Below are positions 36,731-46,935 of a stretch of DNA of 64,000 nt, one piece after another. The notes under the pieces were generated by a model. It saw nothing but the letters and a program-made list of their open reading frames with translations, made no database searches and was not told where the DNA came from. The stretch comes from Fallopia convolvulus. Taxonomy: Eukaryota > Streptophyta > Magnoliopsida > Caryophyllales > Polygonaceae. Both the position numbers and the translations under genes were made by a program. Numbering within the stretch: position 1 is the stretch's first letter; each line of letters begins with the position of its first letter. The stretch spans positions 36,747,795 to 36,811,794 of the forward strand of contig OZ024730.1 in the NCBI GenBank assembly GCA_964016875.1, written 5' to 3'.

Positions 36731-37953
36731 GGAAAATTTCGGTTGGTACCCTCGAGTTTTTAGCTTTTTCGGATGGTGCCTTGAAAAAAACTTATTCCGT
36801 GTGGTACCCCTTAACTCTTACAAAAACTTATTCCACAGTACTAGTGAATTTTCGTTAGATTTTAACTAAATAAGTATATTTTCTAAGAAAATATATGTTT
36901 TTGTATTTAAATAGATTAAAACAATTTTAATTTAATAAAAATTCAAATAAATTGTATAAAAATATTAAATTAAAATTTATATTATACATATTGTCAAGTA
37001 GCTTGCATGTTGTATAATTAAAATAATTTTAATTTAAAATCAAAAATATTATAATATTTATATTAAAATAAATAGGGATTTCCCTTTTGGTACCCCCGAG
37101 GTTTCGACTTTTTCTTTTAGTGCAAAAAAAAAATACTTATTCCTTTTGGTATCCTTGTAGTTTTGACAACTTCCTTCTTGTAGCCTAAACTTAGTGAAAT
37201 GCTAATTCCATCCATTTTCTTCATTTTCCGTCAAATAAATAAATAAATAAATAAATAACCCACAAACTACAAGGGTTTCACAAATAGTCCAATTTGAGTT
37301 TGCGAAATGATTCCCAGACCAATTTGTGATTAAAATTTCAGTTTGTTTCACAAATAGTCCAATTTTGTAGTCTCATTTTCTTGTCTAATGTGGCAGGGCA
37401 AATGCTACGTTGTTTTTTCTTATTAGTACTGTGGTAGGAATCCTTCAAATTTTGTCTCAAGCACAAAAAATTAGCTCTGAAATTGTGGTAATTGTTATCT
37501 TTTTTTACCACCATGATGGCGGTCAAATATTTTAGTTCAAGGTGTTCTCATATTCACTTTCGATTTCTGGAAAGAATCACCCTTTTGTTGGGAGCTCTAG
37601 CTGCTATTCTTCCATTTTTAATATAAATATTATAATTTTTTTTTTGTTTCAACTTAAATTTTTTTAATTATACAACATACAATCAACTTGACAAAATATA
37701 TAATATAATATTTTTAACTTAATATTTTATATTATTTATTTTAATTGTTATTAAACTTAATTTTTTTAATTTAATTAAAAAAAATATTTTTTCATTAGAA
37801 AACATACTTATTTAGTTAAAAACTAAGGAAAATTCACTAGTAAGGACATCTAGCAGACTTTAGCAAAAGTTCAGGGATACTACTCGGAATAAGTTTTTTT
37901 TAGGACACCATTCAAAAAAGCCAAAAACTCAAGAGTACCAACCGGAATTTCCC
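36731..37953. mobile_element. Long inverted-repeat (foldback or MULE-like) element, with a related element inside
   Basis: The left arm (about 36,731-36,900) begins GGAAAATTTCGGTTGGTACC. The right arm (about 37,786-37,953), reversed, begins GGGAAATTCCGGTTGGTACT. Both continue through GAGTTTTT, AAACTTATTCCG, CTAGTGAATTTTC and ACTAAATAAGTAT, so the arms match over about 165 bases. Inside, 37,078 onward opens a second GGGATTTCCCTTTTGGTACC arm. I see no clear target duplication and no protein. Confidence 0.7.
37228..37257. repeat. AAAT tetranucleotide microsatellite
   Basis: About six to seven tandem AAAT units. Confidence 0.9.
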
Positions 37954-39234
37954 AATATTAAATTCCTAACCTACATTCATTTAAACATTTCTTGCTTTTA
38001 TGCACGGTGCAAGTAAAACAGCGGTATGAAATTCAGCTGGTTTTGAGGAATAGATGCATTGCTCTGCGACACAAGCTTAGAAAAGAACATCTTTGTCTTC
38101 TTTCCATTCTTCTTTCAGCAGTTATTTGCATAACTAAAGGCGTCTTTCAAAAAGTTAAAGTTCAGGAACGTATTATAGAAGCATGATTAAATCAAGTGAT
38201 TAAAAAAATCATGACTTTAATCTTAAATCAAGTGTATTATTTATGTTAAATAGGTAAGAAGTTGTGACATAAATCTTCCTTTAATTTCTGCTATATGAAG
38301 TTCACGTTCAAGTGTTCAACACTACTTTTTGAAACAAAATTATTATGGGGAAAACCTCCTTTAATTAATTAAGGTTGATATAATGTCTGACCCAAAAACA
38401 AAGAAGTTGAAATGACCTAAAAATCACGACTGCCAAATTTGGAAAAAAAAAATATAAGGCTTTTTAAAGTCTAGAAGACCATTAGAGGCAATTTTTTTAT
38501 TTTTGTCAAAGCATATACTCTTTAGGAAAAGTGGGTGAACTAAAAAGTCTAAAACCCATCACTTCCTAAGGAGACTAATTAAATTCATTCCAAGAAAAAA
38601 AAAAGTAATTGAACTGTTTTACTTGGAACAAATGGTTGTTGCTTCTTTCACATGCTTCAAAAAGCATATTGTCTTTGATTTTATAATTCTCTGCTTCACG
38701 TATTTGGTATGCGAAGAAATCTAGATAAACTAACACACACTGTTGATTAGGTAGGAAAAGGCTTTACCCGGCCATCCAATCCCTCACAGCTTAGGAATTT
38801 GGATAGGTGATGTCCCATTCTTCATTCAGCCTTTAAGAATTTCATTCAGCCTTTAAGATTGCATTTGAATTTATACAAAATTACACAAGTGCTTGTTTAG
38901 TGAGGGTAGGTAAGTTTTTTTTTTTTTTTTGATAGTTAATTCTGATGCCCATTTGGTATTAGCTCTGCAAGGGGGTGATCTTAACCAAAGAGACATCAGA
39001 TCTTTCATAAGAAAATTTTCATATACAACTACACAAGCAAAGTACTCCTATATAATAATATAAGTATATACCAAACCAAGTTCGGAAGTTCCTCAACTGC
39101 ACAGCACACAAGGCAGACAGTAGACTCCATTGGAGAGTGAAAACCTGGCCTCCAATTCAAAATTCAATGTAGAAGTACTTATTCACAAATGCACCTGCAT
39201 GGTTTCAAACATTACTCTCCTCTCCATCAAAAAA
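37954..39234. other. Intergenic / 3' flank of the hAT-derived gene
   Basis: No gene recognised. TTCATTCAGCCTTTAAGA is repeated back to back near 38,821-38,858, and there is a T homopolymer near 38,913. The part from about 38,960 to 39,234 is probably the 3' untranslated region of the minus-strand gene that stops at 39,235. Confidence 0.5.
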
Positions 39235-41085
39235 TCAACAAGAAATTCCATTGCAAGGCACACCACAAGATTTTCCATTTCCATTCTTCAAACTTTGGAG
39301 TCTGAGATTATTCTGCACAAACACTAAATCTTCCACATTTTTAGCTCCCAAATCAACCACACTTTTTCGGCACGGTAAGTTCTTGCACATCCAACTATCT
39401 TTACACGACCAACTGTCGTCACACACAGAAACACTTGAAACTTGGCTCAAAACTTTTATAGCCAAAGTCTGCAACTGAGGCGTTTCAAACCCGAAATTCT
39501 CCCACCAAGCAACAGGATCCATTTTATCCCTACACTCTACAGCGTCTTCCTCTCCCAAAGATCCTCCCATTCTCAAGAAAGAGCTCAGTTGCTCCCTTAG
39601 CACTCGCCTTGTACAGCTGTCACTCTCGTATCTCTCTAGAGTTGCTTTCCAGCCCCGCATCACATTTTTGTCCTTGCTCTGCCCTTTGCCAAAATATTTA
39701 GGGTTTAGAATATAGCCAACTGCATGAAGCGGTGAAAACAGCGTATCCCATCTGGTTTCTATTAGAAACTCCATCCGGGTCAGTGCAATTTTATCAATTT
39801 CTTTGCTCCTCAGAGACTCGAGAGATTGGACTCGCCAGTTGTAGATGTCTCCCATTACAGATTTGTCGATGTTAAGATTAGAAAGTAAAGTCAAAGGGGG
39901 CTCAAATAACTGCAGCATTAAGTGGGCTCTTCCCCAAAAATCTTCATCTAATATGGAAGCTTCATGTGTAATGGTATCTTCTGGAAGGTTCAGCTTCCAC
40001 TGCTTCCACTCATCACTGATAACAAGCGTTTGCAATGCTTGTTTCATGGAGAATATCTTATGAACTACGCCATATGGAGAAAACTTCAAGCCAAGTGTGT
40101 TAGAGTAATCTTTGATGTAATCTATGATTTGACATGAAGGGCTACTGCTCACGTAAGTCGAGATAAGTTGCACAATTTCTTTGGCACACAGAATAACATC
40201 TTTCATCCAATCTATCTCAGCAATCTCCTCCATTAGCATGAAGACAGAATAGGAAGCACAATGAGACCAAAATATATGAGGGAACTTTGATACTATAACA
40301 GATTCAAAAGCAAAACTGGCCTGGCCAAGATGAGTAATGACCTGGAGGACGTTTGTGGGTCCCACCTCAACAATTGTGTCACTCAGACTGCTGATAAACA
40401 AATTGTCACCTCCGTCACCTTCAGTTATATCGATGGCCTTGAGAAATATGACCCCTCTTGGACTTGCAACAAAAAAGTTAATACAGAAGCAAGAAAGTGA
40501 GCTATCTAAACGGTTGACACAGAGAATAGTGCATCCTGTATGAGTCCAAGATTCTTTAACCAAAGATATCCCCCTCTCAATCTTCGCCTTTTCTTTGCTT
40601 AAAGAAGAATCAGACAACTTCTCTACTGAAGGAGTCTCATATCCTGGGCCAAAAGAAGCGAGCGCTCTCACCATTTCTTGGAAGTAAGGGGAATTTATAG
40701 TTTTTGTATTTAAACCATCAGCAAAGAAGAATCTAGCAACTGTATCATCCACTTCTTCTTTGGAAACAGTTCTAGAAGGGCTTGAAAGAATGAGATGAGA
40801 AGTCCTAAAGCATTTGTTAATAGGCTTGGCAATAGGATTTCCTGAAGAGCTCTTTTTCTTTTTTCGAGACAGACGTTGTTCCTCTATTACTAGAAATGCT
40901 TCTCTCATGGACCTGTCTACTGCAGAGCAGCCCTTGATCCCTACACCGCTGAACCCAAGGAGATGGGCCCTCACTCGTGAGTAGGACCCATTGTATCGAA
41001 GATGGCAGTGGTTACATTTCCACCTCTTCGTACCGCTTCCCTTTTCAAATCCTCCATGGATTGTTACATGCTTCCATCCCCACAT
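39235..41085 (-). CDS. BED zinc-finger / hAT-transposase-derived protein, 616 aa
   Basis: A single open frame carries the parts of a hAT transposase in order. The BED-type finger is at 24-53 (C24, C27, H41, C53 in KRWKCNHC...RAHLLG...GC). A basic RKKKK at 74-78 is a possible nuclear signal. The DUF659/RNase-H-like core is about 130-330. The hAT dimerisation region is at about 521-548 (KMDPVAWWENFG, TLAIKVLSQ), and a DLVFVQNNLRL tail is near 590. Active plant hATs usually read W-T-D and T-D-N in the core; here the same places read WTHTG (H182) and THLGQ (H252). Catalytic loss in a full-length frame suggests a domesticated DNA-binding protein. In-frame codons before the ATG (AAESD) follow an AG, so a spliced 5' exon is likely. 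No terminal inverted repeats of an enclosing transposon were found. Confidence 0.85.
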   Translation of the reverse strand: MWGWKHVTIHGGFEKGSGTKRWKCNHCHLRYNGSYSRVRAHLLGFSGVGIKGCSAVDRSMREAFLVIEEQRLSRKKKKSSSGNPIAKPINKCFRTSHLILSSPSRTVSKEEVDDTVARFFFADGLNTKTINSPYFQEMVRALASFGPGYETPSVEKLSDSSLSKEKAKIERGISLVKESWTHTGCTILCVNRLDSSLSCFCINFFVASPRGVIFLKAIDITEGDGGDNLFISSLSDTIVEVGPTNVLQVITHLGQASFAFESVIVSKFPHIFWSHCASYSVFMLMEEIAEIDWMKDVILCAKEIVQLISTYVSSSPSCQIIDYIKDYSNTLGLKFSPYGVVHKIFSMKQALQTLVISDEWKQWKLNLPEDTITHEASILDEDFWGRAHLMLQLFEPPLTLLSNLNIDKSVMGDIYNWRVQSLESLRSKEIDKIALTRMEFLIETRWDTLFSPLHAVGYILNPKYFGKGQSKDKNVMRGWKATLERYESDSCTRRVLREQLSSFLRMGGSLGEEDAVECRDKMDPVAWWENFGFETPQLQTLAIKVLSQVSSVSVCDDSWSCKDSWMCKNLPCRKSVVDLGAKNVEDLVFVQNNLRLQSLKNGNGKSCGVPCNGISC

Positions 41086-41175
41086 ATCAGATTCTGCAGC
41101 CTTGCCTTAATAGAGCAATGAATCAATACAAGAGAGGAAATAAGGAAATGAAACAAGCATATTCAAAGGGCAAGG

Positions 41176-42132
41176 CAGTGTTTGAAAATGCGAGGCGACT
41201 CCCAAGGCGATGGCCCCCAGATCGCCTAGGCGCGCCTCTAAGGCGAAGGCAACCGCCTTATACATAAAGAGTCGGTAAACGAAAAATACACATATATAAA
41301 GTTAAGTAAAATCATTTTATGAAACTTTAGGATACTAAAACATATTTTTGAAGCAAAAAAATAAATTGTTGAAGTAAAACCAAATCTAAAGATAGTGTAA
41401 TAAACTAGTACGAAATCGAAGTTCAAAGAGAGCAACAAAAAATACTAAAATCAATTAAAAAAAACATCAAAGATTCAAAAGAGAATCACTGTCATGAACA
41501 TCTCTGCAATAAAAAAAATCACTGTCATATACACATTATTGCAATAAGGTACATACATGGAACTTCAAGTCTTCAAAGAACATGAAAGATTAATTCAAAA
41601 GAAAATCACTGTCACGAACATCTAAGAACATCAAAGAATGATTGTTTCAGATGCTAGAAAGCGCAGCAGCAAGACGCCATGAGAGCAACACTTGAACTCG
41701 AAAACAAGAACAGAGAGAGAGAGGAGAGAACTTTGTCGTGTAAAGAGAGAAAGAGGGAATGTCGTGTATGAAGAGTATCAGGCGACTGAATGACTGTATC
41801 GCCTGGCACTTGAAATAAAAATGTTTTGAAATAAAGAAGTTTTTTTGGAAATATCTAATTGCATTAAAAAGATATCTTGAAACGATAACAAGGAAATAAC
41901 TATATTTATATTTGAGAAAGTGATAATTTAAAGATCCATTAAAAAGATAACAATTTAAAAGATAAGGCAACAAGTTTAAATTAACTTTAATTACAGTTTT
42001 GAAGTAAATCTGGTGGACGAGGGCATCGCCTTGCACTTGGGTGTGCCTGCGCATCGCATCTTGAAGGCAGCCTCGCCTTGCCTGATGCAGGCGATGGCCA
42101 TGGCCAAGCGTGCCTTGCCTTTTTAAACACTG
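41176..42132. mobile_element. Non-autonomous hAT element just upstream of the BED/hAT-derived gene
   Basis: The 957-bp element begins CAGTGTTTGAAAATGCGAGG and ends TTGCCTTTTTAAACACTG. It is flanked by GGGCAAGG (41,168-41,175) and GGGCAAAG (42,133-42,140), an 8-bp duplication with one mismatch. The ends are dense in AGGCG/CGCCT, a recurrent plant hAT style. The 163-codon frame at 41,647-42,138 lies wholly within it and has no domain. Confidence 0.88.
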
Positions 42133-42341
42133 GGGCAAAGCAAGCTAATTAAGCTTAATTCATTGTGAAAAATCAGAGAAATAATCTGTCCTGTGTCTAG
42201 AGTGTACACATAATCCAACATGGACAAATTTATGCAATAACATGCTCCTATAACCGTTTTTTATATGAAAAGTCATCAATTGAAAACAAAGACTTGCCAA
42301 TTAGAATAATAACATATGCTATAGCTTCAAGTGAAATACGG

Positions 42342-42377
<36 letters not shown>

Positions 42378-42405
42378 TTTACCCAGTGCGGGCAAGTGGG
42401 TGCGC
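42342..42405 (-). repeat. ACA microsatellite, possible TS-like SINE 3' tail
   Basis: About twelve ACA units are followed by TTTACCCAGTGCGGGCAAGTG. Reversed, this resembles the 'CACTTGTGGGATTACACTGGGTATG(TTG)n' ending of TS-type SINEs of lamiids. No A/B boxes were found, so at most a truncated copy. Repeated GCCTAGGCG motifs at 42,480-42,610 look like remains of another hAT-type end. Confidence 0.45.
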
Positions 42406-43437
42406 CCAAAAGACCCAACAAGACCACGAAACTCAGAGAGAAATAAAGGTGAAGGCCGAAGCCAAAACAAGGAGTGAAAAGTGAAAGCGCTAGGTGGAGA
42501 GAGGCCGCCTAGTGCCTAGACAACTAGAACGGTTGCCTAGGCGATCCTAGACAGGCTGGGAACTTCTAGCGCCTAGGCGGGGGCCTAGGCGGGATTTTTA
42601 GAACAGCGCCCTTACGCCCTGATTGGGATCACAACACGGTTTCATTCATCCCTAATCAATCATGTACTTCTTGATACAAGAATGGTCAAAACCGCAACTA
42701 CAAGTACACCCAATGACAAGAATGGCCAACTAAAATCTAAAACTTTGTACATGGTTGATCATTGCTAAAATTGTTGAGGGAAATTGTATATTCTTGATGG
42801 GTTCAAATCACATCATGCTTATCTTATGGTTATCAACTTATTATGCGTATATACTATCAATTGACCTCAGTGCAGATCATAAACTAACATTGGACACTGC
42901 ACTGAGAGGATAAACCCTGCAGACAATTAATTCTATTTTTTTCTTTAAAAAAATAGGGGGAACTATAATTCTTTTTCCACTAGTTTTGATATAGCTCTGG
43001 AACAATTTTTATGCAAATGCAAACTGATATTCAGGGTGCATTCACATCAACACAAAACAAAGCTATTTCAGCAATGCTATGCAGAATTTTGGTACACAAC
43101 GGATAGTGATAATATAGAAACTTGGTTCCCCTATAAGAGAAAACCCCATATTTCAATAGCAAAATGTCCTCCACTTCATCAGGAGAAAGAAAAAGGCATC
43201 CATTTCAAGTTTAATAATGAAAATCAACCTTCTTTTATTGAACTAAAATTGGAAGCCATAAAACCTTTCAATATTTTTCCCTTCCAGCTCGCCATCAATT
43301 AGCATCATCGATAAATTCTAGGAGGGGGAGGGGGAATAGTATTAAAATTTGAGACCCCATTAACCAGAAGTTGAAGCTAAAAATCAAGAAACAAACATAC
43401 GGTTTGCGGGATAAATCCGGAGAGTGGTGGGGCTTAC

Positions 43438-43600
43438 CGGATTGGGGAGGCATTGAAAGGATGATCTTGTTTAGTTGCAGTGGAAGATCAAATTGGGGAA
43501 TCTAAACCCGCCGTTTCCTTTTCGTCGAAACCTGAAGTTTCTGCTTGACGTGCGGGGCTGAACAGTGGACTTTCGCGATTACGGGATCCGTCTGAGTAAG
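43438..43600 (-). other. Candidate 5' leader exon of the BED/hAT-derived gene
   Basis: On the minus strand a comparatively GC-rich stretch ends in CAATCCG followed by GTAAGC, a good splice donor, at 43,437-43,432. Suitable acceptors (GCAAG, CTGCAG) lie just upstream of the coding ATG near 41,101 and 41,094. The intron so defined would contain the hAT element at 41,176. The upper boundary of the exon is arbitrary. Inference only. Confidence 0.35.
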
Positions 43601-43666
43601 AAATGGGTTTGTTAACTTGTTTCTTGAAAATTCGAATGCAATTTCGGTGTGGGGTATTTTTCTTTT

Positions 43667-43954
43667 GGGTTTGGTTTAAATGAAACAAACTCTTATTTTG
43701 AAACGAACTTTTATTCTGAAATAAATGCATTTTTTTAGTGTAAAGTGTACTTTTCATATTTTAGAGTGCACTTTTTCGAATTTGTACTTTTCGTACTTTA
43801 CAGTACACTTTTCTTACTTTTTGTAGTGTGTTTTTTCGGATTATACTTTTTGTATTTTGCAATGTACTTTTGTATGAAAAGTGTACTATGAATAAAGAAA
43901 AGTGCATTCGTTTCACGTTTTAGGATAAGAGTTTGTTTCATTTGAACCAAACTC
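43667..43954. mobile_element. MITE, GTTTGGTTCAAATGAAACAAAC family (copy 2)
   Basis: It begins GGTTTGGTTTAAATGAAACA and ends TTCATTTGAACCAAACTC, with the same TAGTGCACTTTT-type interior as the copies at 15,303 and 59,167. Flanks are T-rich and a target duplication is not clear. Confidence 0.75.
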
Positions 43955-43959
43955 ATTGT

Positions 43960-44510
43960 TTTTTGGCCTACTAGTTATCAATTTTCTGGACGACTTTTTT
44001 AGCCCAAATCTTTGGGGGAAAAAAGGCGGTTCGTTTGCTTACTCTCAATATGGTATTACGCACTCCGATATGGCGGTTTTCAGTCCCGCACAAAAAAGGG
44101 CACAAATATGAGCGGGTTTCAAACTCGCACAAGAAAATGACACAAATACATGGGCGAGTTTCAAACCCGCACAAAAAATTCATATATTGATGGGCGGATT
44201 TAGGATAAGCCCAAAACCGGAGTATGCATCCGAAAAATCGGAGTGCGCAAAATTTCGCCGAAAAAAAAGGGTGCACTTCCTCTTGTTTTTTTTCCATTTT
44301 TCATTTTTCACGCTATATACCTACACTTGTTCAAACAAAGGTTAGCCCGTCCAAAAATAAGGGTGGATTTGGACAAGAGGTTCGCCATCTCTCCCAATCT
44401 CTCCCCAATTGTGGATTTTAACTCTCCGCAATTTTCTTGTTTGTCTTCCTTAAAGCTTAAACATATATCTTTAACCTTTCATTATAAGAGATTAATTCAT
44501 ATTTTCATAT
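43960..44510. other. Intergenic stretch with a short tandem repeat
   Basis: About 44,110-44,200 holds two tandem units of about 46 bp: GCGGGTTTCAAACTCGCACA then GCGAGTTTCAAACCCGCACA, each itself nearly palindromic, and a third partial unit. No gene recognised. Confidence 0.6.
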
Positions 44511-44527
44511 TTAGAAAGCTACAAAGA

Positions 44528-44739
44528 TTCTAGAAACTTCTAGAAGATGCAAGAAGGTTATGGAAGAATCTAGAATATACTAGAAGGTTGCGGAAGATTC
44601 TAGAAGATGTCAGAAGCTTATGGAAGGTTCTAGAAGATGTAATTATTGAAGATTCTAGAAGACGTTAAAAGATTGTGGAAGACTCTAGAGTAGTATGGAA
44701 CATTCTAGAAATGTAAAAGAGTATATAGAAGCTCTAGAA
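44528..44739 (+). promoter_or_regulatory. Array of heat-shock elements (TTCTAGAA)
   Basis: Six perfect TTCTAGAA palindromes start at 44,528, 44,538, 44,598, 44,628, 44,653 and 44,703. Near-matches (ATCTAGAA, CTCTAGAA) start at 44,568 and 44,732. The first pair gives TTC-TA-GAA-AC-TTC-TA-GAA, four perfectly phased nGAAn units, the consensus for trimeric heat-shock factor binding. Confidence 0.75.
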
Positions 44740-44810
44740 TTGCCTAGTTTGTAACTTAGGCTAAAAATATCTAGATTCTTCTTTAGCTAAGAAAGGTGGA
44801 AGGCTTTGCC

Positions 44811-44818
44811 TATAAATA
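44811..44818 (+). promoter_or_regulatory. TATA box of the LTR-like promoter
   Basis: TATAAATA lies about 70 bases downstream of the last heat-shock-like site, in normal promoter order. Confidence 0.65.
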
Positions 44819-45057
44819 GACCTTCACCCCCTCATTTGTAAATCAATCGAAGTGATTCAAGCAAGAGTGTAATCCAGCTAGAGAGTGAAGTGTGAGTGGT
44901 GTGAGTGTGTCCCGTCAATAAAAGAGTGTAGAGTTACTCGTGTAAGATATTTTGTACATTCACTATATAATACAAAGTCACTTTTGTAAAACTGTGTCTT
45001 TGTGTCGGTGGGTTTTGGTGAGTGTACAAGTGTCCTGGGAGGGTAGATTTCCCAACA

Positions 45058-46904
45058 AATAATCCAATTTTTTTGCCTACTGGATGCCTAGCGACCAATT
45101 GATGCACAAAACTCTTCATAATTGATTTTATCAAGATCTAATAAGAGTTGTGTAGATTGTAGAGAATGTGTTATTCTATTCATTAACCAAAGCTGAATTT
45201 AAATACGAGAAAAATAACATAATAGTCCTATTTTCAAAAATCTATTCCAAAAATATACCCCACCCACTAATTTTTTCCAAAACTATCTCTTTTATTTAAA
45301 AATACCAAAATACCCCAAATCCTAAGATAATTAAATCTAATAACTAACTACAATCCTAACCGATGCAATCTTATATTAACACCGTTATAAATACAAACAA
45401 ATCGCCAGCGTTGTCCACCAGTGTCCACCTTCGATTCTTCAAATTGTCGACGTCCTTCGATTCTTCAAAATTGTCGATGTTTCTATCTAAATCTAAATCA
45501 AGTCAGTTTCTATCTAAATCTAAATCAAGGCAATCTTTTATCTAAATCAATGCAGCCTTTTACTGAGTCACCATATATTGGATCTCCTCCTCTCCACCTA
45601 TATTTTTATAAATCAACGTTGCAACCTCTCATCGTCCACTTTGTGCCGCCGCTCACCGTCGACCTTGCATTGCCGCCTCTAACTATCAATCTCGACTTTG
45701 GCCAATCGAAAATTGAAGGTGTTCATGATATCAATCTTGATTTGAATTGAAGGTACATAAAAATTAAGGATATCGATTTTGAATTAAATTGGGAAATAGG
45801 TGGAATTTGATTTTTGCCTCAATTGATTAAACCGCTAATGACATTAGTTTAGTCCCGATTGCATATGTTACATAAAATTCGGTTACCATTTAAGTTAGGG
45901 TTACACAAAAATTATTTGGGTTTTAAATTAAGATTACATAAAAATAGTTTACATAAAAACCGGTTACATGAAACTGGTTAGGTTTAAATTAGTATTACGT
46001 AAAAATATTGATATTTTTTGTTATAAGAAAATAGATTACATGAAAATTCACATTATGTAATAGAATTAACCTACAAGGATTACTATATAAATTTATGTAA
46101 CAATGTTAACATATATAAAATTAATTTAATAAATTAATTTGAAGATTTCAAATAAAAAACGTGATTTGCCTAAACCGTTGCAAATTTTCTAGTGCCCAAG
46201 ATCCCGATCTACGGCATAATATCATGAGTGATCGTAACGTAATTGGTATTTCTCGATATTTCCTATATAAATCACATTAAATAGAATTCGTGTAATAAAA
46301 TTAATGTACAAGAGTTATTCTACACCAATTTCGGTCTTGTTCCTATGGTGTTGGTTAGAAACTCCAAATTTATGTAACAAAATTAATGTAATAAAATTAA
46401 TGTACATGAATTTATGTAACAAAATTATGTAATAAAATTGAAATTAGTTTCCACAATTAATGTAATAAAATTGAAATTAGTTTCCACAAAGTATAATAAA
46501 TTAACTTACTAAAGTTTGTGTAACAAAATTTATGTAACAAAAACACCTTACATAAAATTTGTGTATTATAATTTAGGTAACATAAATACCTTACATAAAA
46601 TTTGTGTAACAAAATCTATTTAACAAAAATACCTTACATAAAATTGGTATAACATAATTTATGTAACAAAAATACATTACATTAAATTTGTGTAACAAAA
46701 TTTGTGTAACAAAAACACCTTATATAAAATTTGTGTAACATAATCTATGTAGCAAAAAGTCAAAAATACCTTGCATAAAATTTGTGTAATAACTTTTATG
46801 TAACAAAAACACCTTACATAAAATTTGTGCAACATAATTTATGTCACAAAAATACATTACATAAATTTTATGTAATAAAAATAAAAAATAGGGATATTTT
46901 AGTC
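45058..46904. other. Intergenic sequence with a 42-bp minisatellite; possible old element
   Basis: About 46,500-46,880 contains roughly nine imperfect copies of a unit near CTTACATAAAATTTGTGTAA followed by CAAAATTTATGTAACAAAAA. The left side (about 45,190-45,260) and right side (46,880-46,904) both carry a phrase like ATAGTCCTATTTT / AAAATAGGGATATTTTAG in opposite orientation, hinting at an old terminal-inverted-repeat element. The frames at 45,363-45,750 have no recognised domain; CTAAATCTAAATCAAG is repeated there. Confidence 0.45.
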
Positions 46905-46935
46905 TTTTTTGATAAGGTAAGAATTAGGAGACCCT

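Larger units (their letters stand above)
44520..45057 (+). mobile_element. LTR-like fragment (copia style) with heat-shock-element array
   Basis: The order matches an LTR: a U3 with repeated TTCTAGAA, a TATA box, a leader with AATAAAAGAGTG, and a terminus GATTTCCCAACA at 45,057. No primer site follows, so it is solo or truncated. The start was not found; the true LTR may begin some tens to hundreds of bases earlier. Confidence 0.6.

Noticed and set aside
41647..42138. 163-codon minus-strand frame
   Set aside because: It is contained within the non-autonomous hAT element, has low complexity, and no transposase motif.
43488..43757. 89-codon minus-strand frame as the start of the BED/hAT-derived protein
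   Set aside because: The frame runs through a MITE end and has no similarity to BED proteins. A non-coding leader exon here is more plausible.
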